DNA of 64,000 nt, taken from positions 1,674,001-1,738,000 of the forward strand of contig NZ_JBHUDY010000001.1 in assembly GCF_042678385.1 (NCBI RefSeq). The letters are read 5' to 3'. Origin of the DNA: Sphingomonas_B tabacisoli (GTDB lineage Bacteria > Pseudomonadota > Alphaproteobacteria > Sphingomonadales > Sphingomonadaceae). The notes under the pieces were generated by a model. The model was given only the letters and a program-made list of their open reading frames with translations. It was not told the origin of the DNA and did no database searches. Positions within the stretch are counted from its first letter, which is position 1, and the number at the start of each line of letters is the position of its first letter. Made by a program: the position numbers and the translations under genes. Shown piece by piece: positions 1 through 9,150 of this stretch.

Positions 1-596
1 TGGACTTCGGTCGCGCCCTTGGACGCGTTCAACCGGTCGACGATGCCTTGCACCTCTTCCTGGCTGACATTGACGAACGGCTGGACCCGGCGCTGCAACA
101 GGCGGTTCCAGGCAAGCTCGCCTTCGATCTGGCGCTTCAGCGATTCGTCCGACGAGCCGATCTGCTTCAGATACGCCGACATCTGCTCCGGCGTGCGCTT
201 GAAGTTGCGCGAGACGCGGGCAAAGCTGTCGTCGATCTGCTGCTTGGTGATGTCGATCTTGTTGCCCTTGGCTTCCTGGATCTCCAGCACTTCGTCGATC
301 AGGTTGCGGAGCACTTGGTTGCGCAGCCGCTCCAACTCCTCGGCCGGCACCTTGCCGCCGTTCGCGGCGACGATCAGCGCCAGCCGCTGCTCGACGTCGG
401 TGCGGGTGATGATGTCGCCGTTGACGACCGCGGTGGGCTTGCGGAGCGCCGGGTCATTCTTGCCAAACACGACGACGTCGGCGGGGATGTTGAGGCCATT
501 GCCGGCGTCCGGGTCGGTCTGGGCAATCGCGGCGCAACCCAGCGCCGCCAGCGGCAACAACGCCCAACGTAACGGGCGGAAATGAGCAATCGTCAC
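1..596 (-). CDS. surA: SurA-like periplasmic chaperone / peptidyl-prolyl isomerase (5' part only)
   Basis: Only the first 198 codons are in the window; the gene runs off the left edge. The translation opens with a signal peptide (hydrophobic stretch at about residues 10-24, ending AIA before Gln) and continues as the SurA N-terminal chaperone domain, with a segment reading NGDIITRTDVEQR near residue 60. The start is GTG at 594-596, because an in-frame stop lies two codons upstream. It lies 68 bases downstream of lptD on the same strand, the usual lptD-surA order. Together they deliver and assemble outer-membrane proteins. The isomerase domains fall outside the window, so catalytic competence cannot be judged. 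Confidence 0.85.
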   Translation of the reverse strand, partial: MTIAHFRPLRWALLPLAALGCAAIAQTDPDAGNGLNIPADVVVFGKNDPALRKPTAVVNGDIITRTDVEQRLALIVAANGGKVPAEELERLRNQVLRNLIDEVLEIQEAKGNKIDITKQQIDDSFARVSRNFKRTPEQMSAYLKQIGSSDESLKRQIEGELAWNRLLQRRVQPFVNVSQEEVQGIVDRLNASKGATEV

Positions 597-664
597 GATT
601 TAGACCATTCCGATCATCAAAAAGGGAATAACGCCATACTGCTTCCGGGCGGCTGAACGGGGGC

Positions 665-2905
665 TTAGCGGCCCAGGTTCTTGAATGAAAGCCTCAGCAG
701 GAAAGTATTGCCTTTCCGCGCGTCACCCGTGTTCTGGTAATCCCGACGCCAAGTCAGGCCAAGGTCCAGACAGTCGTCGGTATAGGCGATGCCGATGCGG
801 TGCCGAATCGGTTGAAAGCCGTCGGCGGTCGAGAGCGGGTCTTCCTTCTTGTCGGTCAGGTCGATGATCGCGGAGCCGAATGCCGACCAGTAGCGGCCGA
901 TCTGCACCCGGCCGCCGGCGCGTAGCTCCTCGCGGTCGCGCAAATCCTCGATCGAGGTGTCGATATCGCGATTGAGTTTTAGATAGCCAAGCAGGACATA
1001 GGTCTGCCGCGAGCCGATCGTCGCGTCGATCTCATTGCGCCGGAGCGCAAAACTGTCCTTGTCGATCCGGTATCGGTGCGTGACCGAGACGAAGTCGCGG
1101 AACCGTACCGTCGTGCGGCCGACGATATCGGACAGCCTGCCGGACAGTCCGACGCCGTTCGGAAAAATCTCAGGCCGGCGGGAGAGCCGGTAGCTCTGGC
1201 CGATATTCGCGTCGACAGTGATGCCGGGCAGCGCCAGCCCATAGTCGACGCCGTAAGTGACGCGTGCGCCGTCCTCGAACCGGTCGTAGCCGGGGAAGCG
1301 ATTCAGCGCGAACAGGTTTGAGTCCTCAAGCTCGATCGCGCGCGCATCCTCGTTTGGGATCGCAAGGTTGCGGATCGGCGGCGTCGCGACGAACTGCAGC
1401 CGCGGCGTGATCCGTTGGGTGCCGCTGTCGCCGACGGAGCCGATCAGCGGCCAGCGGATATCGACGGCCAGAGCGCCGATCGCACGGCTCTGCCAGCCTG
1501 GATTGCCGCGATAGAGCACCGTCGGCGACAGCGCATTCTCGTCGGAATGATAGACGTCGCCGCGGCCAAAGGCCGTGAACGTCACTTCCTGTCCCCAGGG
1601 CGTGAGCCGCCTCAGGTCCCAGCGGAAGCTCGCAAAGGCGCGCTGCGTGTCCTGTCCATCCGTGCGCCCAATGGCGAGCGTGTTGAGCTGCACCTCGACA
1701 CGGCCGCCGAGCAAAGGATCGTTGAAACGGCGGCGATAGTCGACCTCTGGAACCGCGATCGGCTGCTGCCCTTGCGAATCGTTGATCCGCAACGTCTGCG
1801 TCGCCCAGCCGGTCACCGAGAAATAGCTGTCGTCGCCGATCCGCTGTACCCGGATCGTCGAGCGCAACCGATCGTCGCGTGAAATGTCATAGCGGCGCAG
1901 GAACGTGCGGTCGGTCGTGAGACGTATCGAGCCGCTAATGTCCCAATTGGGATCGAGCTGGAAGCGCCCGCTGGCGTCGAGATAGCCGCGCAGGCTGCGG
2001 TCGGATGTGGTGCCCGGATTGATCGTCGCCGGCTGCTTGCGGCTGTCGGTGATCATGCCGCTGATCTGATAGGCGCCCGTGCTAGTCAGCGCCCGATATT
2101 GCGCTTCGATCGCCGGTAGCACGTCGCTGTAGATGTGCGGCGTCAGCGTCAGATCGCGATTGGGCGCGATCTGGAAATAATAGGGGAGGACGAATTCGAG
2201 CCCGTTTACGCGGCTGAACTTGATGTCCGGCACCAGCACGCCGCTGCCGCCCTGATTGCCCGTCGGGTTCGAAAGCAGCGGCAGGGGCAATGTCGGCAAG
2301 CCGAACAAATGCAGCCGGGCGCCTTTATAGAACACGCGCTGCCTCTTGGTGTCGTAGACGACCTTGACCGCTGTGATCTTCCAGCTCGGCTCCTTCGGAC
2401 AGCCGCTCGAGTCGACCACCGAACATGCGGTGTAGGCAGCGTTGTCGAGCGTATAGACGTCGCCGCTCCGCGCGCCCTTGTCGGCGGCGAGACGCCCGCC
2501 GCTTTGGAGCACGATCAGCAGGTTCTGCACCACACCATCGCGCAGCGTGTCGGTGAGCTGCACCGAATCCCCATAGGCGACATCGCCTTGTGGGTTCGCG
2601 ACGGCGACATTGCCTTCGGCGCGAACTTCGCCGGTCTTGCGGTTCCAGGTGACCTTGGCCGCGCGCAGCCGATTGCCTTCGCGGAACATCCGCACGTCAC
2701 CGCTCGCGACCACGGTATCGGTCTCATTGAAATATTCGAGCTGGTCTGCGGTAAAGTCGACGACTTGCTGGTCGGCAGGCGCCGGAGCGGGGTTCGCTTG
2801 CGGTGGCGGGGGCGCGACCGGACGGTTCTGCAAGTCCTGCGCGCTCGCCGCAGCGGACCAGCAACAGGCCACACTTGTGAGCCAGATCAACCGCTTCGCG
2901 TTCAC
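665..2905 (-). CDS. lptD: LPS-assembly protein LptD (OstA/Imp)
   Basis: Outer-membrane beta-barrel that, with LptE, inserts lipopolysaccharide into the outer leaflet. I place the start at the GTG at 2903-2905, giving 746 residues with a clean signal peptide (about residues 1-22, cut after ASA). A Pro-rich linker follows, then an LptA-like OstA domain from about residue 49 and a long barrel domain rich in aromatic-ending strands. The frame stays open upstream to 3037, but that stretch is charged and not signal-like. It is divergent from pepA and directly upstream of surA. If the organism is a sphingomonad, whose envelope is thought to carry glycosphingolipid instead of LPS, the true substrate is uncertain. 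Confidence 0.9.
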   Translation of the reverse strand: MNAKRLIWLTSVACCWSAAASAQDLQNRPVAPPPPQANPAPAPADQQVVDFTADQLEYFNETDTVVASGDVRMFREGNRLRAAKVTWNRKTGEVRAEGNVAVANPQGDVAYGDSVQLTDTLRDGVVQNLLIVLQSGGRLAADKGARSGDVYTLDNAAYTACSVVDSSGCPKEPSWKITAVKVVYDTKRQRVFYKGARLHLFGLPTLPLPLLSNPTGNQGGSGVLVPDIKFSRVNGLEFVLPYYFQIAPNRDLTLTPHIYSDVLPAIEAQYRALTSTGAYQISGMITDSRKQPATINPGTTSDRSLRGYLDASGRFQLDPNWDISGSIRLTTDRTFLRRYDISRDDRLRSTIRVQRIGDDSYFSVTGWATQTLRINDSQGQQPIAVPEVDYRRRFNDPLLGGRVEVQLNTLAIGRTDGQDTQRAFASFRWDLRRLTPWGQEVTFTAFGRGDVYHSDENALSPTVLYRGNPGWQSRAIGALAVDIRWPLIGSVGDSGTQRITPRLQFVATPPIRNLAIPNEDARAIELEDSNLFALNRFPGYDRFEDGARVTYGVDYGLALPGITVDANIGQSYRLSRRPEIFPNGVGLSGRLSDIVGRTTVRFRDFVSVTHRYRIDKDSFALRRNEIDATIGSRQTYVLLGYLKLNRDIDTSIEDLRDREELRAGGRVQIGRYWSAFGSAIIDLTDKKEDPLSTADGFQPIRHRIGIAYTDDCLDLGLTWRRDYQNTGDARKGNTFLLRLSFKNLGR

Positions 2906-3062
2906 GCTAACCCCAAACCACCCTGAAAGTGCTGCGCCGTCTGGCTTTGCTTTGCGGCGCCTATCGCACTCAAGCTCGCACGCTGCAAATCGTTCCGGTC
3001 TTGCCCGTGCCGCCGAGAAGCCTAAGGGCGAAGGCAAGTCACGTTCTTATCCGGGATTCATC

Positions 3063-4514
3063 ATGCAAGTGCGTTTTGCTGCTGCTCGCCCCCAGGGCTC
3101 CTACGATCTGGCGCTGGTGGCGCCGCAGAACGGCGAGGTTGCCGGCTTGCCGTCCGCCTATGCCGGCCTCGCCCGCGACGCCATGCGCGCCGGCCGTTTC
3201 GAAGGAGAGGCGGGGTCGATCGTCGAGCTTTTCGTGCAGGAGGAGGGCGCCACTCGTCGACTGCTGATCGTCGGTACCGGCAAGGGCGAGCCTGCAGACT
3301 ATGAAAAGGCTGGCGGCGCACTGGTAGCGCGGCTGCTGACGTCCGGCACCGAAAACCTGATAGTCGAGTTGAGTGGGGCAAATGCGTCCGCCGAGGCTGC
3401 GGCGCGGCTGGCGGCCGGCGCAGCGCTGCGCAGCTGGCGGATCGATACCTATCGCACCAAGCTACCGCCGAAGCAGGCGCCGACACTGAAGGATGTGGTG
3501 ATCGTCGGTGCGGATGGCAGCGGCTGGGATCGCCAGCGGGCGATCGTCGAGGGCGTCGGCCTGACGCGCGAACTGGTCTCCGAGCCCCCCAACGTCCTCT
3601 ATCCCGAGAGCTTCGTCGAGCGCTGCCGCCACCTTGCCGATCTCGGCGTCGAGATTACGGTGCTGGGCGAGGACGAGATGCGCAAGCTGGGCATGGGCGC
3701 GCTGCTGGGCGTCAGCCAGGGCTCGGCGCGCGAAGGCCAGCTTCTGGTCATGCGCTGGGACGGCAGCGGCGGCGCGCAGAAAGAGCCGGTCGCCTTTGTC
3801 GGCAAGGGCGTGACCTTCGACACCGGCGGCATCTCGCTGAAGCCCGGCCCCGGCATGGAAGACATGAAGTGGGACATGGGCGGAGCCGGCGCCGTCGCGG
3901 GCGCGATGAAGGCGCTCGCCGGGCGCAAGGCGAAGGCGCATGTCGTCGGCGTGTGCGGTCTGGTCGAGAACATGCCCGACGGCAACGCACAGCGGCCGGG
4001 CGACATCGTCACTTCCATGTCCGGGCAGACGATTGAGATTCTCAATACCGACGCCGAAGGGCGGCTGGTGCTGTGCGACGCGCTCACCTGGGTGCAGCGC
4101 ACCTACAAGCCGAAGACCATCGTCGATCTGGCGACGCTGACCGGCGCGATGATCATCAGCCTGGGGCACGAACAGGGCGGCATCTTCTCCAACGACGATT
4201 CGTTGGCGGACCAATTGATGAAAGCCGGCAAGGAAGTGGGCGACAAATTATGGCGGATGCCGCTTGGCGACGCCTACAACAAGCTGATCGACAGCCAGAT
4301 CGCCGACATGAAGAATGTCGGCCCGCGCGAGGCAGGGTCGGTCACCGCGGCGCAGTTCCTGCAGCGCTATATCGAGGACGGCGTGCGCTGGGCGCACCTC
4401 GACATCGCCGGCATGGTCTGGTCGCAAAAGCCCGGTGCGCTTTGGGACAAGGGCGCTACCGGCTACGGCGTGCGCCTGCTCGACAAGTTCGTCGCGGATA
4501 ATTTCGAAAGCTGA
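3063..4514 (+). CDS. pepA: leucyl aminopeptidase (M17 family)
   Basis: Cytosolic dinuclear-metal aminopeptidase removing N-terminal residues from peptides. The 483-residue length is typical of the family. The M17 signature NTDAEGRL begins at residue 328, and the metal/active-site segment GKGVTFDTGG lies near residues 247-256. The N-terminal non-catalytic domain occupies about residues 1-160. The start is the ATG at 3063. The gene is divergent from lptD, with a 157-base gap that holds both promoters, though I could not assign either with confidence. A strong hairpin follows the stop. Confidence 0.95.
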   Translation: MQVRFAAARPQGSYDLALVAPQNGEVAGLPSAYAGLARDAMRAGRFEGEAGSIVELFVQEEGATRRLLIVGTGKGEPADYEKAGGALVARLLTSGTENLIVELSGANASAEAAARLAAGAALRSWRIDTYRTKLPPKQAPTLKDVVIVGADGSGWDRQRAIVEGVGLTRELVSEPPNVLYPESFVERCRHLADLGVEITVLGEDEMRKLGMGALLGVSQGSAREGQLLVMRWDGSGGAQKEPVAFVGKGVTFDTGGISLKPGPGMEDMKWDMGGAGAVAGAMKALAGRKAKAHVVGVCGLVENMPDGNAQRPGDIVTSMSGQTIEILNTDAEGRLVLCDALTWVQRTYKPKTIVDLATLTGAMIISLGHEQGGIFSNDDSLADQLMKAGKEVGDKLWRMPLGDAYNKLIDSQIADMKNVGPREAGSVTAAQFLQRYIEDGVRWAHLDIAGMVWSQKPGALWDKGATGYGVRLLDKFVADNFES

Positions 4515-4532
4515 TATTTCCCAGAAGCTTCC

Positions 4533-4563
4533 GCCCGGGTTTCGCAGGAACGGGAACCCGGGC
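4533..4563 (+). terminator. hairpin after pepA, possible terminator
   Basis: A perfect 9-bp inverted repeat (4533-4541 with 4555-4563) encloses a 13-base loop, 18 bases after the pepA stop codon. There is no T-run after it, so intrinsic termination is plausible but unproven. Two GGAAC pentamers sit in the loop and right arm. One of them (4547-4551) is followed by GTT at 4569, close to an EcfG-type promoter spacing but with a mismatched first base of the -10 box. Confidence 0.45.
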
Positions 4564-4619
4564 CGAGGGTTGTGCGCGAGGCAGCCGCGCGCGATGCGGC
4601 TGCGAACAGGGAGCGCATA

Positions 4620-5216
4620 ATGGAAATGGGGAAATTGGCTGCAGTCGCATTCGCTCTGCTTGCTACGCCCGCGATGGCGGCTCCGACCACGCTGAAGCTG
4701 GTCGGAACGGTCACGCAGCAGCAGAACCCGGGCACGGACCCGAACTTCGCACTTGGCGATACGGTCACCGTCACGTTCAACTACGATCCGGCGACGCAGC
4801 CGGTCGACCCGTTTCACGGCACGGGCAGACTGTGGTTCAACAGGTTCACGCCCGCATCGGTGTTTTCGATCGACACCAGCCGCGGACTGCAATGGACGGC
4901 GATCTATGAAACGCAGGACGAGGGCGTGTTCCTCGACCCGGCCAATCCGCTGTCGTTCTCGGGACATTTCAGCAAGCTGACCTCGAGCCTGCCCGACATC
5001 ATCTTGAAAGGCGATGGCTCGTTTTCCATCCCGGGGCTCAGCCAGTCCGGAGCGCGCTCGCTGGGTTTCGCAGGAACGCTGGCGGTCGCAGGCGTGCCTG
5101 AGCCGGCAAGCTGGGCGCTGATGATCGGCGGGTTCGCGGCGGCAGGAGGCGCCATTCGGCGTAAGCGTTCCGGTTCGACGGCGCAGCTAACCGTCACCAC
5201 GGCCCGACAGATTTAA
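4620..5216 (+). CDS. secreted PEPxxWA-CTERM protein, function unknown
   Basis: A 198-residue exported protein. An N-terminal signal peptide ends near PAMA|AP (about residue 20), followed by a beta-rich middle with no motif I recognise. The C-terminus has the sorting tail VPEPASWALMIGGF, a short hydrophobic helix and then RRKR, about 20 residues before the end. This is the sphingomonad form of PEP-CTERM, a tail recognised and cut by an exosortase. A GGGAG ribosome-binding site lies 6 bases before the ATG at 4620; an alternative ATG is two codons later. No exosortase gene is in the window. The closest relative here is the second PEP-CTERM protein at 20.4 kb, which shares only the tail. Confidence 0.85.
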   Translation: MEMGKLAAVAFALLATPAMAAPTTLKLVGTVTQQQNPGTDPNFALGDTVTVTFNYDPATQPVDPFHGTGRLWFNRFTPASVFSIDTSRGLQWTAIYETQDEGVFLDPANPLSFSGHFSKLTSSLPDIILKGDGSFSIPGLSQSGARSLGFAGTLAVAGVPEPASWALMIGGFAAAGGAIRRKRSGSTAQLTVTTARQI

Positions 5217-5231
5217 GCGAAATATCAAGCT

Positions 5232-6461
5232 GTGCCGGTCATGGCTGCGGCCGTGACCGGCGCAGTGACCAACAGCAAGGCCGTCCCTCTGGGCGAGGGC
5301 GGGTTTTCGCGCGCCCTCGTTGCGGCGGTGATCGTCGGTCTGGCCGCTGCTCTGGTCTTCCAGACTTTCTCGGACAATTACCCGTTCGATCTCGCCTATT
5401 TCACGACGGCGGGCCGGATGTGGGCAGCTGGCCTCGATCCCTATGGCCCGGCGTTCGCGGATCACGGCGCGCCCTATATCGCGCCCAACGCCGCGCTCTG
5501 GGCCTATCCGCCGCAATGGTGGGCGCCATCAGTCGCGCTGGGCCTGCTCGACAACACGGCCGCGGTGATCGTCTGGAAGCTGCTGAACCTCGGCGCCTTG
5601 GCCGCCGGCACGATCCTGCTCCACGATGCCGTCCGGCCTCGAATGCCGATTGAGGCTCTCGATCTGTTGTTCGCGGCGCTCTTGCTGACGGCGGACGCGA
5701 CCCGCATCACCCTGCATCTCGGCCAGACCAGCCTGTTGGTGCTGCTCGGCTTCGCGTTCTTGATTCACGGGCTACGCTTCGGCGGAGAAAAGCGGAAAAT
5801 CGCCGGCCTCTGCTTGCTGCTGCTGAAACCGCAGTTCGGGCTGCTCTTCCTTCTTTTGACGCTAACGTTGCCGGGAGCTCGTCACGCGGCGCTGATCGCT
5901 GTTGCGCTCTCAGCCTCGGCCTGTCTGCCCGTGCTGGCGACGTTCGGCGTCGGCGGCACGGTCGAAAGCGCGCAGCATTTCCTCGCAAACCTCGGCGCCT
6001 ACGCGGACCTCACCTGGAATCGGCCGGGCGAGCTGACGGGTATTTCCTTTGCCGCGGCGATGCTGGGTCTTTCGGCTCCGTCGCCGTTGGCCTGCGTCGC
6101 CGCAGCGGCAGGACTGGCGCTTTGGCTGTGTCGCGAGCCTTCGGACCGAACAGGCGTGCGGCTCTGCGTCGTCGGCCTGGCTTGCCTCTACGCCATCGCG
6201 CCGCTGCACCCCTACGACATGGCGCTGATCCCGTTCTTCCTGCTCCTGCTGCCGCGCCTTTCGGTCGCAGCCGCCATCGTGCTGACCTGGCGCACGAGCA
6301 GCGTCGCGTTCGCGCTGCTGGGCACGCAGGCGGGCGCTGCATTCCCGGGCATCTTCACCGCTTCGCTGATCCAGGCCGGCGCTGCCACCATCGCCGTCGC
6401 GCTGCTGCTCGCCGGCGTGATCGTCGGGCGCCCGCTTGCGTCGGACGCGCCCGCCCGCTAA
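5232..6461 (+). CDS. multi-spanning membrane protein, GT87/DUF2029-like mannosyltransferase family
   Basis: A 409-residue polytopic protein with about ten hydrophobic segments spread along its length. Early on it has a YFTTAGRMWAAGLDPYGP segment of the kind seen in the first periplasmic region of GT87 (DUF2029) polyprenyl-phosphate-dependent glycosyltransferases. By family it would move a sugar, often mannose, from a lipid carrier to a glycan outside the membrane; the substrate here is unknown. The start may be the GTG at 5232 or the ATG at 5241; neither has a clear ribosome-binding site. It begins 15 bases after the PEP-CTERM gene and is probably co-transcribed with it. Confidence 0.7.
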   Translation: MPVMAAAVTGAVTNSKAVPLGEGGFSRALVAAVIVGLAAALVFQTFSDNYPFDLAYFTTAGRMWAAGLDPYGPAFADHGAPYIAPNAALWAYPPQWWAPSVALGLLDNTAAVIVWKLLNLGALAAGTILLHDAVRPRMPIEALDLLFAALLLTADATRITLHLGQTSLLVLLGFAFLIHGLRFGGEKRKIAGLCLLLLKPQFGLLFLLLTLTLPGARHAALIAVALSASACLPVLATFGVGGTVESAQHFLANLGAYADLTWNRPGELTGISFAAAMLGLSAPSPLACVAAAAGLALWLCREPSDRTGVRLCVVGLACLYAIAPLHPYDMALIPFFLLLLPRLSVAAAIVLTWRTSSVAFALLGTQAGAAFPGIFTASLIQAGAATIAVALLLAGVIVGRPLASDAPAR

Positions 6462-6510
6462 CGCGCCCCCACTTTTTTCCGACAACCATTATATACGGAG
6501 CCTCTCGGCC

Positions 6511-6933
6511 ATGGCCGTCACGCGCACCTTTTCGATCATCAAACCCGACGCCACTCGCCGCAACCTGACCGGCGCGGTCACCAAGATGCTGGAGGAGGCC
6601 GGCCTGCGCGTCGTCGCCTCGAAGCGCATCCGCATGACGAAGGAGCAGGCCGAGGGCTTCTACGGCGTGCACCGGGAGCGGCCCTTCTTCAACGACCTTG
6701 TGACCTTCATGATGTCCGGCCCGGTCGTCGTGCAGGTGCTGGAAGGCGAGGACGCCGTGAAGCGCAACCGCGACGTCATGGGCGCGACCAACCCGGCGAA
6801 CGCCGAGCCCGGCACGATCCGCAAGGAACTTGCCGAGTCGATCGAGGCGAACTCGGTCCACGGCTCCGATTCGGACGAGAACGCCGCGACCGAGATCGCT
6901 TTCTTCTTCAAGCCGGAAGAAATCGTCGGCTGA
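6511..6933 (+). CDS. ndk: nucleoside diphosphate kinase
   Basis: Transfers the gamma phosphate of ATP to nucleoside diphosphates to balance NTP and dNTP pools. The 140-residue protein has the full family fold, with the phosphohistidine at His117 inside NSVHGSDS. The start is the ATG at 6511. A TATATA stretch at 6490-6495 in an otherwise GC-rich gap could be the -10 element of its own promoter. An intrinsic-type hairpin follows the stop, so it is likely a monocistronic unit. Confidence 0.97.
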   Translation: MAVTRTFSIIKPDATRRNLTGAVTKMLEEAGLRVVASKRIRMTKEQAEGFYGVHRERPFFNDLVTFMMSGPVVVQVLEGEDAVKRNRDVMGATNPANAEPGTIRKELAESIEANSVHGSDSDENAATEIAFFFKPEEIVG

Positions 6934-6943
6934 ACTGTCGGGA

Positions 6944-6967
6944 CTGACGGGAGGGCCTTCCCGTCAG
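6944..6967 (+). terminator. hairpin terminator after ndk
   Basis: A perfect 9-bp stem (6944-6952 with 6959-6967) with a 6-base loop starts 10 bases after the ndk stop. The following tract is CCTTCATT, only weakly T-rich. The position between ndk and the next gene on the same strand supports termination. Confidence 0.65.
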
Positions 6968-7013
6968 CCTTCATTCACTGTAGTAGCGCCATAAGACACG
7001 CCAGGATTTTCCT

Positions 7014-9074
7014 GTGAACGACGGGCGCATGCGGTACGATCACGATTGGGACCCTCGGCTGGAGGCGCTTGAGCCGCTGCCGGACCTTGAGCCGCTGACG
7101 CCGGAAGGCGAGGCGGACGAATCCGCGCCGCCGCGCCGCCGCTGGATCAAGAAGCGCTACGTCGCGGCCGGCATCGTCGCGGTGTTCATGCTGCTGATCG
7201 GCTGGCTCGCGATCACGGCGCCGCTCAGCCGCTCGCTTCAGCCGATCGCGCCGCCCAGCATCACCCTTGTCGCAGAAGACGGCACCCCGATCGCGCGCAA
7301 GGGCGCCGTCGTCGCGCAGCCGGTCAAGCTCGCCGAGCTGCCCAAGCACGTGCCCGAGGCGTTCATCGCGATCGAGGACCGGCGCTATTACCGCCATTGG
7401 GGCGTCGATCCGATCGGCATTGCCCGCGCGGCCTGGCGCAACATGGCCGCCGGCGGCGTGCGCGAGGGCGGCTCCACCATCACCCAGCAGCTCGCCAAGG
7501 GCGTGTTCCTGTCGAACGATCGCAGTTTCGGCCGCAAGGGCCGCGAAGTGCTGATCGCCTTCTGGCTCGAGGCCTGGTTGACCAAGCAGGAAATCCTCGA
7601 ACGCTATTTGTCGAACGTTTATTTCGGCGACAATGTGTACGGCATCCGCGCCGCGGCCCGACACTATTTCAGCCGCGAACCGGAGGAACTGACAGTCGGC
7701 CAGGCCGCGATGCTCGCCGGGTTGGTCAAGGCGCCGTCGCGGCTCGCTCCGACCCGCAATCTTGACGGCGCGCGCGCGCGGGGCAGGGTGGTGTTGCAGG
7801 CGATGGCCGATGCCGGCTTCATTAGCGCGAAACAGGCGCGGGCCGAGCCGCCGGTGCGCCTCAAGGTGCGGCGCGAATCGAACATGCCGACCGGCACCTA
7901 TTTCGCCGACTGGGTGATGCCCGCGGCGCGCGATCAGGCCGGCGCGGTCTATGAGAAGCAGGAAATCCCGACCACGCTCGACATCCGCCTGCAGCGGCTG
8001 GCGGAGGCGGCGATCCGGCGCGGCTCGATTCGCGGCGCGCAAATGGCGTTGGTCGCGATGCGGCCGGACGGGCGCGTGGTCGCGATGGTCGGCGGCCGCG
8101 ATTATGCCGACAGCCCGTTCAACCGCGTAACGCAGGCGCGGCGCCAACCGGGCTCGACGTTCAAGCTGTTCGTCTATCTAGCCGCGATCCGCGCGGGCAT
8201 GACGCCGGATTCGATGATCGACGACAAGCCGGTCACGATCGACGGCTGGACGCCCACCAACAGCGACAAGAAATATCGCGGCCGCATCACGCTCCGTCAG
8301 GCCTTCGCGCTGTCGAGCAATGTCGCCGCCGCGCGACTCGCCGAGCAGGTCGGGCGCAAGGCAGTGATCCAGGCGGCCCGCGACCTGGGCGTCGCCAGTC
8401 CGCTCGCCGACACGCCCAGCCTTGCGCTTGGTACCTCGGGCGTGACCCTGCTGGAGCTCACTTCCGCCTATGCCGCCGTCGCCGGCAACAACCTGCCCGT
8501 GCGCGCCTACGGTTTGCCGAAAGAACCGCAAGGCTGGATCGCATCGCTGTGGAATCGTCCGAAGCGTCTGTCGAGCCGCGAGCGTGATATGCTGCTCGAC
8601 CTGCTCTCGGCGACCGTCCAGCGCGGGACCGGCCGCGGCGCACGGCTGGCGGTCGACGCGTTCGGCAAGACCGGAACCACCCAGGACGCGCGCGACGCGA
8701 TTTTCGTCGGTTTTGCCGGCGACCTGGTGGTCGGCGTCTGGGTCGGCCGCGACGACAATCAGCCGATGCCGGGTCTCGCCGGCGGCGGAGCCCCCGCGCG
8801 CGCTTGGCGCGACTTCATGAGCCACGCGATCCCGGGCGCCGCGATCCAGGCGCCGGAGCCGGTCGAAAACCCCGAGCCTGTGATCCAGGTGGATGAAAAC
8901 GGCATCAACGGCAGCATCGATGTCGGCCCCGTCCAGTTCGGCATCTCCACCGACGGCGATGGCGTGCGACTGTCGGCGACTCCCTCCGACTCGCCGCCGC
9001 CACCGCGCTCCGAATCGCGCGCCCCGCCGCCGGAAGAGCCCGGTCCGGACGAGGAACCGCCGCAGGAGTTCTAG
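7014..9074 (+). CDS. class A penicillin-binding protein (transglycosylase/transpeptidase, PBP1 family)
   Basis: Bifunctional peptidoglycan synthase. A charged cytoplasmic N-terminus is followed by one membrane anchor at about residues 50-70. The GT51 glycosyltransferase domain carries EDRRYY and GGSTITQQLAKG. The transpeptidase domain carries GSTFK with nucleophile Ser381, SSN at 434-436 and KTG at 552-554. The last 60 residues form a disordered Pro/Glu-rich tail. The start is taken as the GTG at 7014; an ATG follows at 7029. At 686 residues it is shorter than typical PBP1a and lacks the large inserted domains. It stands alone between ndk and the acyl-CoA dehydrogenases. Confidence 0.93.
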   Translation: MNDGRMRYDHDWDPRLEALEPLPDLEPLTPEGEADESAPPRRRWIKKRYVAAGIVAVFMLLIGWLAITAPLSRSLQPIAPPSITLVAEDGTPIARKGAVVAQPVKLAELPKHVPEAFIAIEDRRYYRHWGVDPIGIARAAWRNMAAGGVREGGSTITQQLAKGVFLSNDRSFGRKGREVLIAFWLEAWLTKQEILERYLSNVYFGDNVYGIRAAARHYFSREPEELTVGQAAMLAGLVKAPSRLAPTRNLDGARARGRVVLQAMADAGFISAKQARAEPPVRLKVRRESNMPTGTYFADWVMPAARDQAGAVYEKQEIPTTLDIRLQRLAEAAIRRGSIRGAQMALVAMRPDGRVVAMVGGRDYADSPFNRVTQARRQPGSTFKLFVYLAAIRAGMTPDSMIDDKPVTIDGWTPTNSDKKYRGRITLRQAFALSSNVAAARLAEQVGRKAVIQAARDLGVASPLADTPSLALGTSGVTLLELTSAYAAVAGNNLPVRAYGLPKEPQGWIASLWNRPKRLSSRERDMLLDLLSATVQRGTGRGARLAVDAFGKTGTTQDARDAIFVGFAGDLVVGVWVGRDDNQPMPGLAGGGAPARAWRDFMSHAIPGAAIQAPEPVENPEPVIQVDENGINGSIDVGPVQFGISTDGDGVRLSATPSDSPPPPRSESRAPPPEEPGPDEEPPQEF

Positions 9075-9150
9075 CCTGCCGTAGCGTCCGTTTCCGCTCG
9101 CTTGCCGTTAACGTAAACTGTGCCTAACACCGCCTCAAAGGAGAGGTGAG

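Noticed and set aside
2906..3037. Upstream extension of lptD to an ATG at 3037
   Set aside because: The extension is charged and would bury the signal peptide 45 residues inside the protein; the GTG at 2905 gives a normal secretory N-terminus.
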